Positions 21,084 to 33,434 of a stretch of DNA of 64,000 nt are shown piece after piece. A program made the position numbers and the translations under genes. Each line of letters begins with the position of its first letter. The first letter of the stretch is position 1. Source of the DNA: Agroathelia rolfsii (taxonomy: Eukaryota > Basidiomycota > Agaricomycetes > Amylocorticiales > Amylocorticiaceae); contig JABRWF010000007.1 in the NCBI GenBank assembly GCA_018343915.1, positions 2,852,001-2,916,000 on the forward strand, written 5' to 3'. A model generated the notes under the pieces. It was not told the origin of the DNA and made no database searches. It saw nothing but the letters and a program-made list of their open reading frames with translations.

Positions 21084-21310
21084 GCCATCAAAGGGAGAAG
21101 GTCAAGCACCAATCTCGCCTACGGAGTGAGTATTAATAGTGACTTGTGGGGTCTGTGATGGGGCTGGGGTGTTGCCTTCACTAGTGGGACTAGTTTCGGC
21201 CATGTCTTGGGTTGGAGTGGTGTCGGGGGTTGCTATGGAGTCAGTGGTTCGGGATTGGAGGGTGCGTTGGCAGGTTTGCTTGGTAGTCTCGAGTTTGGCT
21301 AGGATTCTAG
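21084..21310 (-). pseudogene. Gag N-terminal fragment of element E
   Basis: Minus-strand reading gives a Thr/Ser/Pro-rich gag N-terminus (MAETSPTSEGNTPAPSQTP), one stop, then continues into 13905-13729 across element 3. The right side (21306-21310, TCTAG) is the target copy of solo LTR A2. Confidence 0.6.
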
Positions 21311-23201
21311 TGTTATGAGTTGGACATTTTTCGCCTTTTTCTTACGGACATGTACATATTTTTATTGTATTTTTACGATTTTTATTGACTGAGATACGAA
21401 CAAAATACCTTGTAGGCGACATCTTGATGCGCGTGTGACTGGCTGTGTTAGCCCCACGTGACAGGAGTGCTCGTGACAAGAGTATATTAGGAAAGCGGAG
21501 TCTAGATCATTCCTTTTTCATCAAAAGGTCTAGACTCAGGAACCAGGGTCGTTCTGATCACTGTGCGATTACTAAGGAGTACTAGACTCATCATTCCGAT
21601 CGGTTGCTCATCGGACTTAGGCACAAAGCACTGCCCCTGCATTCTAGTCATTTCCGCTTACGAACCCTGCTGCGCACAGACCATTAAGGCTGCGCACGGG
21701 CCCTTCATTTTATGTATAAATACAAGCTTGTAGCCCTTACCTGAACCTTAGCTTTGACCTTCTCGCCTTCAGGTAAGGGTACCCCCCTCTTGTACACGTA
21801 CATAAATACTAATATATTCTCGCCTTCAGGCTTACTCGTCCTAGCCCACCATATATCTTCTCCCCCACGTTCTCTTATTAAGTGTCAAGAGCTGCCTTCG
21901 CAGCTAGCTCGGGCGGTGCGGCGATGCCCCTGGGGCGCTAACTGCTAAGCGGCTCACTGCCAAATGGCAGCCCTGTGGGTTCGTGGAGACGCCTCTTCGA
22001 TATCTCGGGGCTTGCGGCGATACGGGTGATGCGGCGAGCAGGCATGGCATACGGCAAGTTGAGCGGATGGTCCGGCGAGATCGTGCGTAGACAGAGAGAT
22101 CAAGCAGGAGACGAGAAACTAGACGAGATACTCGAGGACGCTCGAGTCCACAGGTTGACCGCTGGCTATGCAGTGGGTGTAGGGCTTGTTTAGGGCCAAA
22201 CACACTTAATTTTCCGACTACTGTATCTACTACATCAAGTACAGTACTATATACTAAGTACAGTAGTCGAGAAAATGATAAATAAAGAAATAGGTGAAAG
22301 ACAATAGAAACAATAAGGAATAGCGCGCGCCGCGCGCTCTGGTAGTCGTGCCACGCTGTGCACGAAGGCGGAGGTGCGTTCCTTCGGAACCATTGGCGGT
22401 CTGATTGTCGATCAGAGCGCGATCATGGTGGGGAACCAAGCGCGATCTTCCCAGATAGGAAGGATCCGCTGGTGGGGACACATGGCGACTCGTGGATTGA
22501 CATCGAGAAGGCTAGTCGGCATGTGGAACGCTCTGATGGACAGAAGCGCATCGATGATGGAGAAGAAGCGCGAAGGGCGGCCATGCACATGGCTCCGGGG
22601 AAACGTCGGCGGACACATCGGAAACGCTTCCAATGCACGGGGTATGCGGCGACTCAGAAGGGAGGGCGTCGCCGGTGATTCCGTCGTAGATGTTTGCGTG
22701 TGTCGATGTGCGCGATCGGGACGTTCGGCGGCCGGGTGCGTTGGCGGGTCGTGACATTAAGTGTAAAGCCTTAAGGATAGCTTAGTAAGCGTACACGTAG
22801 ACCTTGATACAAGAAGGTCATAAGTCATAAGTCCTCAATACACCAGGAGGCATTGCGCGTGATAAGCAAAGTCCTATTCATTTAGGCCTAGGCAGTAACA
22901 AGTCCTAGCGAGTGTCAGTAGATCACGGAGGGCTAAGCCGCCTATCCTGAGTAAGAAACGATCACAGGATTTATTAGATGCGAAGAGAGCACACGGGAAA
23001 TCTTTGGATTGGAGTACCGACCGCAATCTTAGCATAGTAGATCTGAGATTGTACTATTACGACTGGTAGCAACGGGAGCACGTGAGCACTCGATAAAAAT
23101 ACCAAACTAGTTGCGGACATAAAACCCGGCCTTACAGCCCGCCTGCGTACCTTACAAGCAGGTTGTCCCTTTTGGTATCGTCAAGCGCGTAAGCCTTGAC
23201 A
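21311..23201 (+). mobile_element. Solo LTR A2 (family A), interrupted by F1
   Basis: TGTTATGAGTTGG to GCCTTGAC-A with perfect TSD TCTAG (21306-21310, 23202-23206). LTR sequence runs 21311-21882 and 22762-23201; the middle is solo LTR F1. The two halves join in register with A1 (...TTATTAAG/TGTAA...). Confidence 0.94.
21883..22756 (-). mobile_element. Solo LTR F1 (GC-rich family F)
   Basis: 874 bp, TGTCAAGAGCTGCC to GGTCGTGACA, TSD TTAAG (21878-21882, 22757-22761). In the likely element direction (minus) it starts TGTCACGACCC, typical of gypsy LTRs. It carries the CpG-only palindrome AGCGCGCG-C-CGCGCGCT at 22322-22338. Several 70-125-codon frames overlap here on both strands, which is expected in GC-rich DNA; none has domain content. 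Confidence 0.9.
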
Positions 23202-23206
23202 TCTAG

Positions 23207-23354
23207 CAGATGTTTCAAGGTCTTCTGGTGATAGGAATGCATTGTTTGTAGTCCAGTACCAATAGTCAGGTAATCCGTCTAGTTGTCCTTGAAGTAAGGC
23301 AACAGGTTGGCGGCGGCAAGTATAGGTATAAGCATAGTACTTTCAGTTGCCACG
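23207..23354 (-). pseudogene. Further 5' scrap of element E
   Basis: Continues the gag N-terminal reading of 21084-21310 beyond solo LTR A2 (LDGLPDYWYWTTNNAFLSPE, then ARILAKLETT across the A2 site), with a stop upstream. Ends at the target site of element 4 (CCACG, 23350-23354). Confidence 0.5.
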
Positions 23355-24203
23355 TGTCAAGGGTACACTCCTTGACTCTCGAGAATTCGTGGGACAACTC
23401 CCTCAAATGTCTTCTAAGTCTAAAGATTGCCCTTCTTAACACTAAGAATATGTGAAGTACCTAAGAATACTAAGTTTTCCCATAGTTACGCTAGACCCTT
23501 ATCTATTGGGGTGCACCGGGTACTCTGCTTAATATCTTACAATGCTCTTATGGATGTTCACATGCTTATGAGGGGATTTACACCACCTCCAAGTAAAAAG
23601 AGAGAGAGAGGGAGAGAAAAGCTAGGACGGAGGGCCTAGGCCTATGAGTATTATCCTGAAGGCGAAGATTTTCATTAGTAATCTATTTTAAGAGAATACA
23701 ATCTGGAGTTTACTTGCCTGAAGGTGAAGAGGTTGAAGCTGAGCTCTTCAGGACAAGTTACATGCACTATTTATACTATTGTAGAAAGGTCTGTGCACAG
23801 CTTGGATGGTCTATGCGCAGAGGGAGATAGAAGTATAATTGTGGCAATGCAGGGGAAGATCTTTAACCCTAACTCCACCGGGCATCCGTGTGGAGATCCG
23901 TTTCCGGACCGGTACTGGTAACTATTAGGAATTGATCAGTGAAGGAAGTTTGCATTCCTAGGCTGTGCGTGATGATAAAATGGAAGTGCACATAGCCCCG
24001 AGATTACTCCTGTGATGTGCGGCTTGGAACACGTGAGGGCCAGTCACATGACCACAGCACTGCCCACAGTCCACGCCCTAAAGGGGTAATTTTTATAAGA
24101 AAATAGAAAAAGGAAAAAAGAAAATGCAATAACTAATTAAATACTTGTCCAAATAATACAGGAAAATAACCGAAAAATCGGCGAAAATTCCCTACTCATG
24201 ACA
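23355..24203 (-). repeat. 3' LTR of element 4
   Basis: TGTCAAGGGTACACTCC to CTACTCATGACA. Contains CTCGAGAATTC like B2. Purine tract AGGAAGGGGGTAA follows on the element strand. Confidence 0.93.
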
Positions 24204-24985
24204 TTACCCCCTTCCTAAGGGGATTTCCTCCGGAATATCCCAAGTTCCCAAGTTCCTCCTATCTTCTCCATAGTCTCTGTAAAGTTTTCGATTGGTCGAA
24301 AGGGGAGATCCATAAAGACTGCAGCCGAGAGGCATTTAGGTGCTTTGGGATTTTTCTTGTGGAATTCCTTGATTAGACGGGGGGCGTTGGTGATATTAGC
24401 TTCTTTTTCCCACGAGTCTTCTCCTGGATATCCTTTCCATTTGACCAAATACTTGAGTTTCTTCGTTCGCAGGCTTAGGTGGCTGTCCTTGATATGCAAC
24501 ACCTTGTGTTCCTCTTCTCCTTCTATCTCGACAGCTTCTGGAATTGGTGCAAGGGGTCTGGATTCTATCTGGATATGAGGTTTGATCAAGGATACGTGGA
24601 AGACATCGTGGATGGTCCATCTCTTTGGTATTGCGAGCTGGACTGCTTGGTTTCCCACAAGTTTGGTGATTTTGTAGGGGCCGATCCATTTGGCTGAGAG
24701 CTTTTTTGAGGGTTGGGCTAGCTTGATGTTTTCCGTGCTTAACCAAACTTTGTTTCCTACAGCATATTTTGGGATTTCTGCTGCATGTTTGTCAAAAAAA
24801 TACTTCATTCAGCTGGCTGCATGGTCTAGAGCTGCCTTGGCATCTTCTTGGAGTTCCTTGATCTTTTCTGTCCACACCTGCGCCCCTTCGGTGCTTGGTA
24901 TTCCTGCGGTTGTAAGGTTCATGCGAGGTGAAAAACCATAGTTCATTTCAAAGGGAGATGATCCAGTGGAAGCTTGTTGACAATT
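24204..24985 (-). pseudogene. Pol C-terminal part of element 4 (integrase end, chromodomain)
   Basis: The frame 24215-24808 gives the integrase C-terminal domain and chromodomain (LKYLVKWKGYPGEDSWEKE) ending in FRRKSP, as in element 3. A stop at about 24809 separates it from the preceding part (NYGFSPRMNLTTAGIPSTEG). Broken at 24985 by solo LTR C2. Confidence 0.88.
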
Positions 24986-25840
24986 TGTCAAGGGATCACT
25001 CTTGACTATGCGGAGATAATCAAAGTAATCTCCTGCCACTAAATAAAAGTACCTAAGTTGCAAGTTTTCCCACACTACACAAACCCTTTTATCTATTGAG
25101 GGTGGTAAGGGTACTCTGCTTACGCCTTACGAAGCTTCCGGAGACTTAAGTCGGAGGGGAGCGGAGGTTCCGGAACTTCCGAATCACGCGTCACGCGTCT
25201 AACTAAGTAATCTAGGGAATTTCACCCTACTAATTGAATTTGTTGTTGCGCTAAGACGCTGGGCTAGGCCCGGAGGTAAATGATCCCTAAAGGCGAAGTT
25301 GATTGAGTAATTCTAAGAGGAATACAAACGCTAAATACTTGCCTGAAGGCAAAGAGGTCAAAGCTGGCCTTTCAGGACAAGTTACATCAACTACTTATAC
25401 TACTACGAAAGCTCCGCGCTAGTTCCGATGCGGAGACAAGAGATAGAAAAAGTAGAATATGCAGGGGAAGACCTTTTCCCTAACTCCGACGGGCAGCCGT
25501 GCGGAGATACAACACCTGCGGAGGCTCCGTGCTCAGGAGTGGAGCTCCTCAAGAGTTCCGGAGCGGAAGCTCGGAGGTATGTAGCGGAACCAGTATCCGT
25601 TAGGAGTCGGTCAGTGATTGGAGGTTTGTACTCCGGAGTTGTGCGGAATGGTGAACAGGAAACGCACAACTCACGATTACTCCTGTAGCGTGTGGCTTAG
25701 TCACATGAGGGCCAATCATAGGACTGCTCACTGCCTACAGACCACGCTCTTAGGGTAATAAAAGAAAAATAAAAGAAAAATAATACATTTGTTTGAATAA
25801 ATAACAAAAAATTTATAGTACAAAAGTCCAACTCATAACA
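24986..25840 (-). mobile_element. Solo LTR C2 (family C, complete)
   Basis: 855 bp, TGTCAAGGGATCACTC to CCAACTCATAACA. Flanks CAATT (24981-24985) and CGATT (25841-25845) are a 5-bp TSD with one CpG-type change, consistent with the integrase reading on both sides. Defines family C; no internal region of this family is in the window. Confidence 0.9.
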
Positions 25841-25845
25841 CGATT

Positions 25846-26953
25846 GTTGAGAGCGAATTCAGCAAGCAGAAGGAGACCGGACCAGTTGTCCTGTTGATGG
25901 GATACATAGTTCCGTAAGTAGACTTCGACTTCTTGGTTGAGTCGTTCTGTCTGTTCATCAGACTGCAGGTGATAAGCGGTGGATAGGGAGGTCTTGATGT
26001 CCAACCGCTTGTGGATTTCCCGCATAACTTTTCCAGCAAACTGGGGTCCTCTGTCCGAGGTCCATTGCTGTGGTAGTCCATGCAATCAAAAGATATTGGC
26101 CAAATACAAATCCGCCATTTCTGATGCTGTGATTGCTTCGACACAGGGAATTAAGTGACACATCTTGGTTAGTCTATCCATAACTACAAGGATTGAGTCA
26201 AACCCCTGAGATTCTGGAAGCTTAACAATCATGTCCGAGGTTACGTGTTCCCAGGGTTGTTCTGGAGTAGGGAGAGGTGCCAGGGGTCCTACTGGCATTG
26301 ATTGGGTGGTTTTAGAAGCAAGACAATCTAGGCATGATGCCACATAGTCATTAACGGCTCTAGTAAGACCAGGCCACCAGTAGTTTCTAGAAACTAATTC
26401 TAGAGTCTTATGTCATCCTGGATGACCAGCTGCTGGTACGTCATGGTGAAGTCGTATGATATCGTTATGCAGAGTAGTGTCCCTAGGTACGTAAACCTTG
26501 CCAAGGTGTAAAATCAAGCCATTTTCCTCATTCCATTCCTCAAGACCTTTTTGCAGTTTAACCGGTCCAAGTTCCTTGACTAGTCCCAGTGCGTTTGCTA
26601 TTTCCACATCTTTGGCTTTGCTTCTAATTCTGTCTAGAATTCCCTTTTCTCCCTGGATTTTGACATGTCCCCTTCTTGCAGCATTGATTCGAAAGAGCTT
26701 GGGGTCTAGGACCACCTGGTCGAGGTTGTCTTCTTTATCAGAACGTTGGAAATCAGGACGGCGAGAGAGTGGGTCAGCACGTCCATTCTCAGATCCTCGG
26801 AGGTAAGAGATTGTGAACTGGAATTCGGATAGGAAAAGGGACCATCTTGCCTGCCATCGGGTGAGGTTCCTAGCCGTCTTCCAGTATTCCAAATTCTTAT
26901 AGTCCATCCAGATCTCGAAAGGACGAGGTAAACCAATGAGGTAGTGTCGCCAT
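25846..26953 (-). pseudogene. Integrase and RNase H segment of element 4
   Basis: Frames 25813-26085, 26086-26343 and 26413-26907 are consecutive pieces of one pol: RNase H end (YKNLEYWKTARNLTRW), HHCC module (DVPAAGHPG), and integrase core with SDRGPQFAGKV. They are separated by stops that correspond to Trp, Arg or Gln codons in element 3. Ends at the target site of element 2 (GCCAT). Confidence 0.88.
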
Positions 26954-27960
26954 TGTCAAGGCTTGCGCACTTGACTATACCAAAAGACACAACCTGCTTA
27001 GTAAGCTTGTAGGCGGGCTATAACGCCGGGTTTTATGTGTACTGCTTGTTTGGTATTTATATACGAACACCCACATGCTCCTGTTGCTGCCTTTCGTAAT
27101 AGTATACCTTTATCCCCTACTTTGCTAGGATTGCATTCGGTACTCTAGACGTAGTGTCTTCCCGTGTGCTCTCTTTGCGTCAAATAGGTTATACAGATAT
27201 TTCTTACTGAGGATAGGCGGCTTAGCCCTCCGTGGTCACCAATGTTCGCAGGGACTTATTACTGCCCTGGCCTAAATGAATAGGACTTAATCATGCGTGT
27301 GCCCTCTGATGTATTAGGGACTTAAACACTTAGTGGTCTCCTTGTAACAAGACCTTTATACGCTTACTAAGTTGCCCTATAGGCCTTACACTTAATAAGG
27401 AAGGAAGGGAGAGAGAGGGGGTTGGGCTAGGACGTGTGTAAGCCTGAAGGCGAAAAAATATATTAGTTTTATGTAAACAAGAGGGGAGACGCCCTTACCT
27501 GAAGGCGAAAAGGTCGAAGCTAAGGTTCAGGTAAGGGCTACATGCTTGTATTTATACATAAAATGAAGGGCCCGTGCGCAGCCCTGATGGTCTGTGCGCA
27601 ACAGGGTTTGTAAGCGGAAATGACTAGAATGCAGGGGCAGTGCTTTGTTCCTAAGTCCGATGAGCAACCAATCGGAATGATGAGTCTAGTACTCCTTAGT
27701 AATTGCACAGTGATTGGAACAACCCTGGTTCCTGAGTCTAGACCTTTTGATGAAAAGGAATTGGTCTAGACTCCGCCTTCCTAATATACTCTTGTCACGA
27801 GCACTCCTGTCACGTGGGGCTAACACAGCCAGTCACACATGCGTCAAGATGTCGCCTGTAAGGTATTTCATCCATATCTCAATAAATAAAAATCGTAAAA
27901 ATACAAGAAAAATATGTACATGTTCGTAAGAAATCGGCGCAAAATATCCAACTCATAACA
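26954..27960 (-). repeat. 3' LTR of element 2
   Basis: TGTCAAGGCTTGCGCAC to ACTCATAACA. As in element 1, the pol stop (27953-27955) lies in the LTR edge. Confidence 0.94.
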
Positions 27961-30900
27961 TTACCCCCTTCTCAAGGGAGTTACTCCGGAACTTCCCTAG
28001 TTCCCATCCTGCGTTTTCTTTTGTAGTTGTCTCCATATAATTCTCTATCGGCCGAAAAGGTAATTCCCCAAAGACTGCAGCGTTTAAGCGTTTAGGTGCA
28101 TTGGGATGCCTTTTATGAAAGTCTCGTATTCTTGCTTTAACGTGTGTCAGGTTATCGGCGGGTTCCCAATTATCTTCTCCAGGTGCATCCTTCCAACTGA
28201 CTAGGTATTCAAGCCGTTTGGGTCGTCCAGAGATTCTAGAATCCTTGATTTTATCGACTTCCCATTCTTCTTCTCCTTCTACTTCTACGGGTTCAGGTGG
28301 GGGTTGGTCCCGTTCAGATGGCTTGTGTGCGGATAGCAGGGAGACATGGAAGATGTTATGGATAGACCATAAGCGAGGAATCTTCAGACAATACGCGAGA
28401 GGTCCAATCCTTTCCAGAATTTTGTAAGGTCCAGCAAACTTGGCAGATAGCTTCCTTGTTGGTTGGGATGTCTTTAGGTTTTCTGTGGATAGCCAGACCT
28501 TATCACCCTTTTGCCATTGAGGTGATTCTCAAACATGTTTGTCAAAGGATTCCTTCATCTTTTCGGCTGCTAGATTGAGGGCAGATGAGGCATCGGCTTG
28601 AGCATCAGAGATTACATGTAACCAGTCTTCTACCGCAGGGGTTTCGAAGATGCCAGATAAGGAGAAGTCCATTTGTGGGTCAAATCCATAGTTCATCCTG
28701 AAGGGTGACATTTTGGTAGCGGAATGTTGTCAATTATTCAGGGCGAACTTGGCGGAAGGAAGTAATCAGGCCCAGTCGTCTTGTCGATGTGACACAAAGA
28801 ACCTGAGGTAAGCTTCTAGCTCCTGGTTAACTCGTTCTAATTGTCCATCAGTCTGGGGGTGGTATGCCGTGGACATAGCTGTAGTGATACCAAGTCGTTT
28901 GTGTACTTCCCTCATCACCTTGCTGGCAAACTGGGGACCCCTATCTGAGGTAATCCTGGAAGGTAACCCGTGAAGCTTGAACACCTGTGACTACAGTAGC
29001 TCCACAGTTCCGATGGCGTTGATTTTCTCCGTGGTTGGGATTACATGAGTCATCTTTGAGAAACGGTCTACTACGACGAGGATGCTATCATACCCTTGTG
29101 AGTTTGGGAGTTTAACTATCATGTCCATGGTGATGTGGTCCCAAGGTCTAGTGGGCGTTGGTAATGGTTCCAGCGGGCCAAAAGCAGGTAAACGAGAGGA
29201 CTTGTTCTGGATACAGACTTGGCAGGTTTCTACGTATTCGTTTACTGCTTTTGTCATACCAGGCCACCAGTAGTTGCGGGAGACCAATTCGAGAGTCTTG
29301 TGTTGGCCAGGGTGGCCGCTGAGTAGACTGTCATGGTGCATGGAGATGACCTGGGTTCGAATTTCCTTGTCCGCTGGTACGTAAACTCTGCCTTGCCATA
29401 AGATGATCCCATTCTCTTGGTTCCATTCTTCTAGACCCTTCTGAAGCTTGACTGGTCCTAAGTCCTTTACCAATCGAAGCGCTTCTGCGACCTCTGCTTC
29501 AGGGGAAGCATTCCGGATTTTCTTGAGTAGTTCGGATTCTCCCTCCATCAGGACATGACCTCGTCGAGCAGCGTTGATTCTGAATAACTTAGGATTGAGC
29601 AGTACTACGTTATGATTGTCTTCTGTGTCAGCAATTTGGAGATCGGGTCGTCGAGATAATGCATCAGCCTTGCCGTTTTCGCTACCCTTCTAGTAATGGA
29701 TGCGGAAGTTGAAATCTGCCAGGAAGAGGGACCAACGGGCTTGTTGACGGGTAAGATTGCAGGCCATAGTCCAGTATTTGAGGTTCTTATGGTCAGTCCA
29801 GATCTCGAAAGGCTCAGGTAAGCCTTGGAGCAGGTGACGCCAATGATCTAGAGCCCAAATGACTCCCAACATTTCCTTATCCCAGATGTCGTAATTTCTT
29901 TCCACATCATTCATGGATTGGGACAGGAAAGCAATAGGATGCCAAGCACCAGATTCGTCCTTTTGACTAAGGACTCCACCAGTAGCATATGAGGAAGCAT
30001 CCGTCTCTACTCGAGTTGGGGCTCTTTAATCATAAGAACGTAACACCAGAGCAGTGCTGAAAGCTTTCTTGAGATTATCAAAACTTTCCTGCTCTTCTGG
30101 ACCCCAAGTCCAGTCGACCTTGCCCGTAAGACGGTCTAGGGGCTTACAGATCTTTCCGAAGTCGCGAATGAAATGCCTGTAGTAATTGGCCAGTCCTCGA
30201 AATTTACGGACCTCCTTCACGTTTTTGGGAGGTGGCCAATCTAGGATTGGTTTGACCTTGTCTAGGTCCATGCGGACTTGTTGGTGGGAGACAATGAAAC
30301 CAAGAATGTTAACCTCGGGTTTCTCTACTTTGAATTTGTCCAGATTCCCATAAAGGTTATGTTCCCTTAGGATGAAAAGGACTTCCCTGGTAATTTCTTG
30401 TAGCTTTTCCTTGGTCTCAGCTCCAATGATAACATCATCAATGTAGACCCTAACGAAGCCCAATTGAACCAATCAAAGAAGAATATCGTCCATTAGGGCT
30501 TGCATAGAGGATGGGGCATTGCAGAGACCAAATGGCATAACCAGGGGTTCGAATAAACTACATGACGTGATGAAGGCCGCCTTACGCTCATCTCCTTCTT
30601 GGATTCGGATATTGTTGAATCCAGCCCGTAGGTCGATTTTCGTGAACCAACGGAACTTGGTCATGTGTTCGACGATTTCGGAGATTAGGGGGAGAGGGTA
30701 TGCATTCTTGATGGTTTGTTCATTGAGGGCTCGGTAATCCTGAACTGGGCGGAGTTTCCTGTTTTTCTTAGGCACAAAGAACATTGGGGCAGCGAATTCA
30801 CTTTCGGATTTGCGGATATATCCCTTAGCCAGGTTGTCATCGATCCATTCGTTGAGCGCATCAGTTTCATTGCTACTGAGGGGGTATACACGCCCTCGTC

Positions 30901-31531
30901 TGAGCTTGGTTTCATCAAGCAACTCAATCTTATGGTCAGATGACTTGTGACTAGGTAGTCTACTCGCTTCTTCTTCAGAGAAAACATCGGCAAAGTCCTC
31001 ATATCCTGGGGGCATGGTACTGGAGGCCTGAACAAGTTCCTTTTCAGGTAGGAAAGTAACCTCTGTGGATTTCCAATCTATCACGGGATTTTCAAGGCGT
31101 AACCAATCAATGCCAAGGATAACATCCTCTTGGCCAATGTCTACAACACAGAGCGGCAGGTACTTTCTTTCTGATCCTATTGTGGTGTCTAGGATGGCAA
31201 CGGATTCGATCTTTCCAATCTGGTTTGCAGAGTTATCGATGTTATATAAAGGAATAGGGCGAGGTAATTTTTTTGTAGGTATTTTATGTTTTTCTACATA
31301 TCTATAGTTTACAAAAGATGACAAGGCACCAGAATCGATCATAGCGGAGGTGGAGAAATTTCTAAAAGGTCCATGGAACATAATTGGAACCTTGAGGTGC
31401 TGTCCATTTGCACCTGCAAGGGAGAAATAAGAGGAAGAGGAAATAGAAATATTATTACATGAAGACAAAGAGGAAAAACGATTTTGAACATATTGGTCAG
31501 ACTGAATAGCCCTTTCAGCTGACCTCAAGAA
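27953..31531 (-). pseudogene. pol: Pol of element 2, fragmented
   Basis: Co-linear with the intact pol of element 1. Open pieces: 30473-31528 (protease IDSGALSS and the first half of RT), 30026-30472 (VYIDD and RT thumb), 29690-29914 (RNase H), 28991-29548 (HHCC, start of integrase core), 28766-28984 (DRGPQFAS, HPQTDGQ), 28529-28711, then the chromodomain region down to 27953. At least six stops divide them. The -1 frame joins gag at 31531. Not translatable as a whole. Confidence 0.92.
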
Positions 31532-31537
31532 AAACCC
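31495..31537 (-). promoter_or_regulatory. Frameshift signal of element 2 (conserved)
   Basis: Heptamer G GGT TTT (31537-31531), gag stop TGA (31527-31525), 6-nt spacer, stem GGTCAG (31524-31519) with CTGACC (31500-31495). The stem matches element 1 even though the spacer has changed. Confidence 0.8.
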
Positions 31538-33021
31538 ATCTGATCCTTTAGAGCAGCGATGGCGGCCGCTTGTTCCTCCATGATTTGCATCACATGATCA
31601 GGAACCGTATACGCTGGTGGGCTTGTAGGAGGGGGTGCAGGAGTAGATGCAGCAACTATTGATGCAACGGGCTGCATGGAGGCAGAAATGGATGCTTGGC
31701 CAGGAGGAGCAGATGGTCTTGGTTTGTACCCAAGAAGAGGACATTGGCGTTTCGGATGACCCAGCTGTCCGCAATGAAAGCATTGTGCTTTTGACCAATC
31801 CCTAGGCGGGAACAATGGTCTTCCCTGGTAAGAGGGTTGACTGGTCTGAGGCACAGCAATCTAGGCTGCATTGATGGAAATAGGATTACTGGATGTGCCG
31901 GTTACAGGAACCCGGGGTCGCCAGGTGTCTTGCCAAAGGCCTGCAGAGCATAGCCCTTGTTCTGCACGTAATGCAGCGTCCATTGCCTTCTGCATGGTCT
32001 CTAGGTTGGTTTGGTCCCAACCTCCTAGTACGTTTCGGATCTTGGGATTCAGTCCATCCAGGAAACGCATATGCCAGTCTTCCTCTGATAGGTCTGTTTG
32101 TTGAGCGGTTGACCAGAAGTCCGTTATGTATTCCTGCGTACTTCTGGACCCCTGTTTCATCCCCTTAAGCTTGTCTAGGGCAGAACGCTTGTAGTCCTAT
32201 GATCCATAAAGACCCCGGAAGGCCTTATAGAAGTCCTTAAAGACAAAAGGAGACTCGATCTTCACTTCTCCCTCTTCTTTGGCTTTGATCATATCTGACC
32301 ACTTCTCAGACCACCTTCTTGGTCCACCCTCCAATAGAGAAATCAATAACCTGCCCTTGTCTCGGTCCGTACTATACAGCGTAGGGTTGAGGCCGAGGTA
32401 GTTTTCAAATCCCAAGATGAAATCCTTGTATTTTTCACGGTCACCCGTGAACTTGGAGGGTTCTTTGCCTCTTTCTTTTGTTGAGGCCACTGTGACCACC
32501 TGAGGTGCCGGTGCAGGGGCGGGAGCAGGTGCCAAACGATCGGCAATTTCCACCAGCTTTCGCTGGGTTTCGGTCATGTGCCTCATCATTTCAGTGGTCT
32601 GACGCTGCATTTCCAGCATCTGACCCATGAACTGTTCGAAGCCTGACATGGTGGGAGAGGGGGGGCGAGTGATGGCAGGTGTGCAGGTACAAGGGGTAGG
32701 AATAGGTGTACGTATTCTGGGGGTGACGCTGGGTGTAGGGACACGGGAACAGGTACAAGAGGCTATCGGTTCAGGTTCTGGTTCTCGGTAATCAGAGGGC
32801 GAGGGGTAGACTTCTTCTTCAGGTTCTTCTTCGTCCTCATCTTCCTCTTCTTCGGATTCTTCTGGGGTAGCGGGTTTAGGAGGGGACGGGAGTTTAGGCA
32901 GCATAGGAACTTTAGGAGGTTGTGAGAAAGTAGGTTGGGGAGCAGGTGCAGATACGGAGGGGCGGGCAGAGGACTTAGCGAGGGGTTGTGCGGGAGCCTT
33001 TCCTTTTCAGGATTGGCTCAT
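31525..33021 (-). pseudogene. gag: Gag of element 2, fragmented
   Basis: Aligns to the 497-aa gag of element 1. The ATG at 33021 is followed at codon 5 by TGA where element 1 has an Arg codon. The remaining open pieces are 32197-32904, 31861-32160 and 31525-31854; the last contains the zinc knuckle CFHCGQLGHPKRQC. The stop between the last two pieces (near 31858) sits at a Gln codon. Confidence 0.9.
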
Positions 33022-33421
33022 AAACTTGTGGAGCTAAGGCTCAACACGGATTTTTGTCTTCTTCAAACTTTTTAGGCACCAAGCGGAGTGCCTCTGGTAA
33101 CGTAATAATAAAGGAAAAAAGGAAATTTAATTGGTCAAGCAGTTTTGCACTCTTGGTAGAGTGTCCCTAGAAGCAGCAGGCTAATCCTGCAGTAGCGCCT
33201 TTGGGTAACGACACAAGGTTTCTCTGGAATGTGCAGATACTCCCAAGCCTAAATCTTAACAGGTTGAACTAGGTATTAGATCCTAGCCAATTGCTTCTGC
33301 AAACAGTTCAGGACCAATTAAATCTTACAAATGAAAAGTACGTAAAATGTTCTATGCTTGTGCTTATTTGCAGAAAATTGGATCTGCACACTGGAGCGGG
33401 GCTCAACAGTGGTTTAGGTTA

Positions 33422-33432
33422 AGCTTCGACCT
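33422..33432 (-). promoter_or_regulatory. Self-complementary primer binding site, element 2
   Basis: Element direction AGGTCGAAGCT, 2 nt from the 5' LTR, complementary to the leader at 34002-33992 (AGCTTCGACCT). The LTR inverted repeat around the leader is 33972-34019. Confidence 0.8.
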
Positions 33433-33434
33433 AA

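Noticed and set aside
22254..22757. Several overlapping frames of 70-126 codons on both strands in F1 (and 47307-48062 in F2)
   Set aside because: GC-rich LTR DNA gives long open frames by chance in many phases; none has protein features.
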